This document shows positions 7,104-9,033 of a stretch of 9,033 bases of DNA, piece after piece (positions within the stretch are counted from its first letter, which is position 1; each line of letters starts with the position of its first letter). Source of the DNA: Chitinophagaceae bacterium. GTDB lineage: Bacteria; Bacteroidota; Bacteroidia; Chitinophagales; Chitinophagaceae. Location of the stretch: the NCBI GenBank assembly GCA_947483345.1, contig CANKNL010000112.1, forward strand, positions 1 through 9,033, in the 5' to 3' direction. The notes beneath the pieces are model-generated. The model was not told the DNA's origin. It saw nothing but the letters and a program-made list of their open reading frames with translations, and did not search any database. A program made the position numbers and the translations under genes.

Positions 7104-8039
7104 CTACATGCCAAATGCAAAAAGGTTAAGCGATTTTATAGTTACATCCCTACCAGATGCTGTTGTATTTCCTACATAGAGTTGCAGGTAATCGCCATAT
7201 ACCATTGAGATCACTACGTGAATAGCAGTACTCTGTATATCTGAAGTATTCCCCATTTTCTGTAATATTTTGGAAGCATTGACTAAGGCTCCATTTTTTG
7301 CCACTCCAAAAACAAATTGGTCACCGTTAGTTGCAGGTGCAACTGATATGGTACAGGCAATATGCATCATTCTGGGTGTTCTGCCAACATACCTTAAAGT
7401 GCCATTGTTGGTACCCCCATTGTCAAATTCTGTCATGCCTGTATATGCTGTAGTAACAATACAAGGAACCATGTTATCATTCCCGGAGGCGCCAGATGAC
7501 AGCCCGGTTACATTTGCTGCTGTTCCTGTAACATTAAAAAAACTCACTTCCCCCATGGGGTATGGCGCAAGATATTTATCGATTATATTCCATCCGGTAC
7601 CATCGCTTACAATAGTTACAGCACCCTGCTCATCTGATAAAACTAAGGTTAAAGCGCCATCAATGGTTTCTGTACCTGCCGCATCAATGGTTACATTTGC
7701 CGTGCTGCTCGTACCTTTTTTGATGGTATATATTCTTCCGGTAATTCCTACTGCAGTGGGCAGTGTTTCTGTAATGGCAGTACTGCCGTTGTTACAAATC
7801 ACAATACTTTCAGCTGCACCTAATGTGGTACCGGTGGTTGTTACAGTGGTTATATTTTGTCCGAAAGAGCCATTCACTTCAAACAGTGAATTGGGGGTGG
7901 CGGTATGTACGCCAATGCTGCCGGTAATTTGTGCACTGCTTAAAAAGCAAGTAAGTGAAGAAAGAAACGCGACAAAAATAAATGTAATCAGATTTTTATG
8001 CTTACTAATACTTAATGTAAAAGGATAAATTGTTTTCAT
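7104..8039 (-). CDS. Exported C1q/TNF-like domain protein, paralog 1
   Basis: This 311-residue protein starts with an extended N-region and a hydrophobic core (LITFIFVAFLSSLTCFLSS, cleavage near SAQ before ITGSIG). It shares all landmarks with the next gene: IGVHTATPNSLFEVNGSFG, ESIVICNNGSTAITETLPTA, GRIYTIKKGTSS, ETIDGALTLVLSDE and SDGTGWNII. It then has a C1q/TNF-like C-terminal domain: GEVSFFNVTG, NGTLRYVGRTPRMMHIACTI, FGVAKNGALVNASKIL, YGDYLQLYVGN and LNLFAFGM. It is the first gene of the group, and a candidate promoter lies 48-76 bases upstream. The pair probably arose by tandem duplication. No catalytic motif is visible; a structural or binding role on the cell surface is inferred. Confidence 0.85.
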   Translation of the reverse strand: MKTIYPFTLSISKHKNLITFIFVAFLSSLTCFLSSAQITGSIGVHTATPNSLFEVNGSFGQNITTVTTTGTTLGAAESIVICNNGSTAITETLPTAVGITGRIYTIKKGTSSTANVTIDAAGTETIDGALTLVLSDEQGAVTIVSDGTGWNIIDKYLAPYPMGEVSFFNVTGTAANVTGLSSGASGNDNMVPCIVTTAYTGMTEFDNGGTNNGTLRYVGRTPRMMHIACTISVAPATNGDQFVFGVAKNGALVNASKILQKMGNTSDIQSTAIHVVISMVYGDYLQLYVGNTTASGRDVTIKSLNLFAFGM

Positions 8040-8086
8040 AATTAAATTGATTTAAAGTTTAAAATCATGTTTGCAAGTAACGTATT

Positions 8087-8115
8087 AAAAAATACTTTAT
8101 TTACTTATTTAGCAA
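8087..8115 (-). promoter_or_regulatory. Candidate Bacteroidota-type promoter for the surface-protein group
   Basis: On the minus strand TTG (8115-8113) is followed after 18 bases by TATTTTTT (8094-8087), which matches TAnnTTTG at seven of eight positions. Transcription would start near 8080, giving a leader of about 40 bases before the ATG at 8039. The surrounding DNA is very AT-rich, so a chance match is possible. Confidence 0.35.
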
Positions 8116-8289
8116 GTATTTTATTTAAATAGTTTATATACTTAGGCAAGACTAAGTAATACTACTTAAAAACTGAACTACAGGGCGTTTTATCTATTTC
8201 ATTTTATTTCGTTTACGCATTTTAGTTAGTACTAAAAAGCGCACCAATTGGCCGTCCATCCACCTGAGTTTTTGAGACAAAACCTACGC

Positions 8290-8314
8290 CATGGGCCGTG
8301 ACTCACGAAACATG
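8290..8314. repeat. CATG-TTCGTGA palindrome family, copy B
   Basis: CATGGGCCGTGACTCACGAAACATG is a degenerate form, with 9 of 12 arm positions matching and CGTGA-C-TCACG intact. It is preceded by CCTACGC, matching CCTACAC before the 8794 copy. It marks the left end of the recognisable array unit that continues through the terminator at 8374. Confidence 0.65.
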
Positions 8315-8373
8315 TTTGCTACCCCATGCCCGGGTATGAGAAGCTTGCAAGAAATTAATTGGCAATGACCCAC

Positions 8374-8414
8374 AAAAAAAAAATCCTCTCATATTTCTCG
8401 CATATCAGAGGATT
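8374..8414 (-). terminator. Intrinsic terminator in the array, unit 1
   Basis: AATCCTCT-C-ATAT (8382-8394) pairs with ATAT-C-AGAGGATT (8402-8414): 12 base pairs with one C-C mismatch and a seven-base loop. On the minus strand it is followed by a run of ten T (8383-8374). It lies upstream of the surface-protein genes and points towards them, so it would block read-through from the array or end a small transcript made within it. Confidence 0.75.
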
Positions 8415-8491
8415 GTAAAAATCGCCTTTGGTTATTGTGTAGGTATTGGATTTTAAACGTTGGCTTTTTAAAGGATATTTATTTTCTTTTA

Positions 8492-8589
8492 ACAGTGTAA
8501 AGATGAAGCCTGACATGTACACCCACAACTATTTTGGTCACTATTTTAAAAAATACCAAAAGATTTTAGAGAAGACTAAGTAGTTGTAC
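8492..8589 (+). repeat. 98-base dispersed module, copy 2
   Basis: It matches positions 1-98 at 96 of 98 bases, including the interrupted hairpin (8532-8561) and the micro-ORF. After the last GTAC it is followed by unrelated sequence. The orientation is the same as in copy 1, so the five genes lie between direct repeats. Confidence 0.9.
8503..8583 (+). other. Candidate 26-codon micro-ORF, copy 2
   Basis: An intact frame begins MKPDMYTHNYFGHYFKKYQ and ends TK before TAG. It is the counterpart of the frame at 12-92. A third ATG in the same context (9023) is cut off by the window end. Preservation of the frame in two copies with 98% DNA identity is only weak evidence for coding. Confidence 0.15.
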
Positions 8590-8607
8590 CTGAGTTGGGA
8601 GTTAGAG

Positions 8608-8652
8608 ATTATAAATTTTGAATTATAAATTATGAATTTTGAATTTTGAATT
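8608..8652. repeat. AT-rich simple repeat (AATTTTG/ATTATAA type)
   Basis: Degenerate tandem units such as TTATAAATT, GAATTATAAATTATGAA and TTTTGAATTTTGAATTC follow the second full module, in the same slot where copy 1 has the AGGTTTAGGA array. The flank GAGTTGGGAGTTAGAG resembles other short-period Bacteroidota intergenic repeats. Confidence 0.7.
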
Positions 8653-8692
8653 CTTAGTTCTTAGTAGGCGTTTTCCTCCGCGTCTCCGTGCC

Positions 8693-8712
8693 CCTGCCTA
8701 CCGGCAGTCAGG
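8693..8712. repeat. Imperfect palindrome CCTGCCTACCGGCAGTCAGG
   Basis: Eight of ten positions pair around a central CCGG. It is GC-rich compared with its surroundings and follows CCTCCGCGTCTCCGTG, a sequence type I recognise from Bacteroidota intergenic repeats. No function is assigned. Confidence 0.5.
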
Positions 8713-8734
8713 TTTGCGGTAAAAAAATACATTT

Positions 8735-8773
8735 AACGCAAAGAACGCAAAGTGAAACGCAGAGAACGCAAAG
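8735..8773. repeat. 9-base tandem repeat (AACGCAAAG)n
   Basis: Four units are present: AACGCAAAG, AACGCAAAG, a TGA spacer, AACGCAGAG and AACGCAAAG. Its reverse complement, CTTTGCGTT, is a common intergenic repeat unit in Bacteroidota and relatives. It is found only in this array unit in the window. Confidence 0.8.
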
Positions 8774-8793
8774 ATTTGCTTAGCGGCCTACAC

Positions 8794-8818
8794 CATGGTT
8801 CGTGACTCACGAAACATT
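8794..8818. repeat. CATG-TTCGTGA palindrome family, copy C
   Basis: CATGGTTCGTGACTCACGAAACATT contains a perfect TTCGTGA-C-TCACGAA core, the best preserved of the three one-base-centre copies. It is followed by TTCCGCCTTTTCATTT, shared with copy A at 159-183, and then by the same terminator unit as copy B. Confidence 0.75.
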
Positions 8819-8892
8819 TTCCGCCTTTTCATTTTAGATAACCCATGCCCAGGCAGGAGAAGATTGTAATAAATTAATTGGCAATTACCCAC

Positions 8893-8932
8893 AAAAAAAA
8901 ATCCTCTCATATTTCTCGTATATCAGAGGATT
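8893..8932 (-). terminator. Intrinsic terminator in the array, unit 2
   Basis: It has the same stem as at 8374-8414 (AATCCTCT-C-ATAT with ATAT-C-AGAGGATT). The loop differs by one base (TTCTCGT), and nine T follow on the minus strand. The plus-strand side is also T-rich (GTTTGTTTTTCTTC), so it may work in both directions. The unchanged stem beside a changed loop is consistent with a conserved structure. Confidence 0.75.
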
Positions 8933-9011
8933 GTTTGTTTTTCTTCTTTGGGTATTGTGTAGGTATTGGATTTAGAACGTTGGTTTTTTAAAGGATATTT
9001 ATTTTCTTTTA

Positions 9012-9033
9012 ACAGTGTAAAGATGAAGCCTGA
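9012..9033 (+). repeat. 98-base dispersed module, copy 3 (cut by window end)
   Basis: The first 22 bases of the module, up to GATGAAGCCTGA, are identical to copies 1 and 2. The rest lies beyond the window. The upstream TTTTTTAAAGGATATTTATT sequence also matches that before copy 2. Confidence 0.85.

Larger units (their letters stand above)
8353..9033. repeat. Tandem array of ~520-base composite units
   Basis: The sequence from AATTAATTGGCAAT (8354) through the terminator, the GTAGGTATTGGATTT stretch and the module start at 8492 recurs at 8874-9033, offset by 520 bases. The units are not simple copies. The conserved parts are separated by parts that differ, including a short block next to the terminator (AAAAATCGCC in one, TTTGTTTTTCTTC in the other) and the simple-repeat section. 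The array continues past the end of the window. No protein-coding gene longer than the 26-codon micro-ORF is supported between 8040 and 9033. Confidence 0.85.

Noticed and set aside
7270..8028. 252-codon plus-strand ORF antisense to C1q-like paralog 1
   Set aside because: It lies entirely opposite a gene with a clear signal peptide and a paralog next door. Its sequence reads as the reverse complement of Thr/Val/Gly-rich coding DNA.
8380..8500. Possible minus-strand coding frame running through the terminator of array unit 1
   Set aside because: The frame is open in unit 1, but the segment next to the terminator is replaced in unit 2 and the stem-loop plus T-run explains the conservation better.
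8353..9033. CRISPR array or integron cassette array
   Set aside because: Conserved parts are far longer than CRISPR repeats and are not regularly spaced by short unique spacers. No cas gene, integrase or attC-like core sites were seen.

Overview
The window looks like a chromosomal segment of a Bacteroidota bacterium, probably of the Chitinophagaceae/Sphingobacteriales type. The evidence is a protein with a type IX secretion (T9SS) type A C-terminal sorting domain, a copper-type TonB-dependent receptor with the FKAACCNLSESFET plug signature, AT-rich leader regions without Shine-Dalgarno sites, and intergenic DNA full of short repeat families (GTTCGTG hairpins, AACGCAAAG units, GTCAGGA minisatellites). 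This placement is inference from family knowledge; no rRNA or other marker gene is present.

All five convincing genes lie on the minus strand, in two groups. The right group reads 8039 to 3869: two tandem paralogous exported proteins of about 300 residues with C1q/TNF-like C-terminal domains, then a 735-residue T9SS cargo protein, closed by a strong intrinsic terminator at 3776-3804. Gaps of 38 and 86 bases and a single candidate promoter at 8087-8115 suggest one transcription unit making cell-surface proteins. The left group reads 3138 to 360: a signal peptide plus heavy-metal-associated (HMA) domain, then a TonB-dependent receptor. Together they suggest metal (copper) binding or uptake at the outer membrane.

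The most striking gene feature is that the HMA and receptor frames are separated by one base at a run of seven C (plus strand G, 2793-2799). With six C the two frames join into one continuous 925-codon protein: signal peptide, HMA, a Cys-Cys motif (CCHYRE), a low-complexity linker, plug and barrel. The receptor frame on its own has no signal peptide. This is a phase-variable switch, a programmed +1 frameshift, a broken gene or a sequencing error; the sequence alone cannot say which.

The intergenic DNA is highly repetitive. A 98-base module at 1-98 recurs at 8492-8589 and starts again at 9012, so the whole gene block is bracketed by direct repeats and the right end is a roughly 520-base tandem array. 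Each array unit carries a GTTCGTG palindrome, a minus-strand intrinsic terminator, the module (with a 26-codon micro-ORF and a hairpin) and a unit-specific simple repeat. Between the two gene groups, a block of about 160 bases that includes the terminator and the last ten codons of the T9SS gene is present twice.
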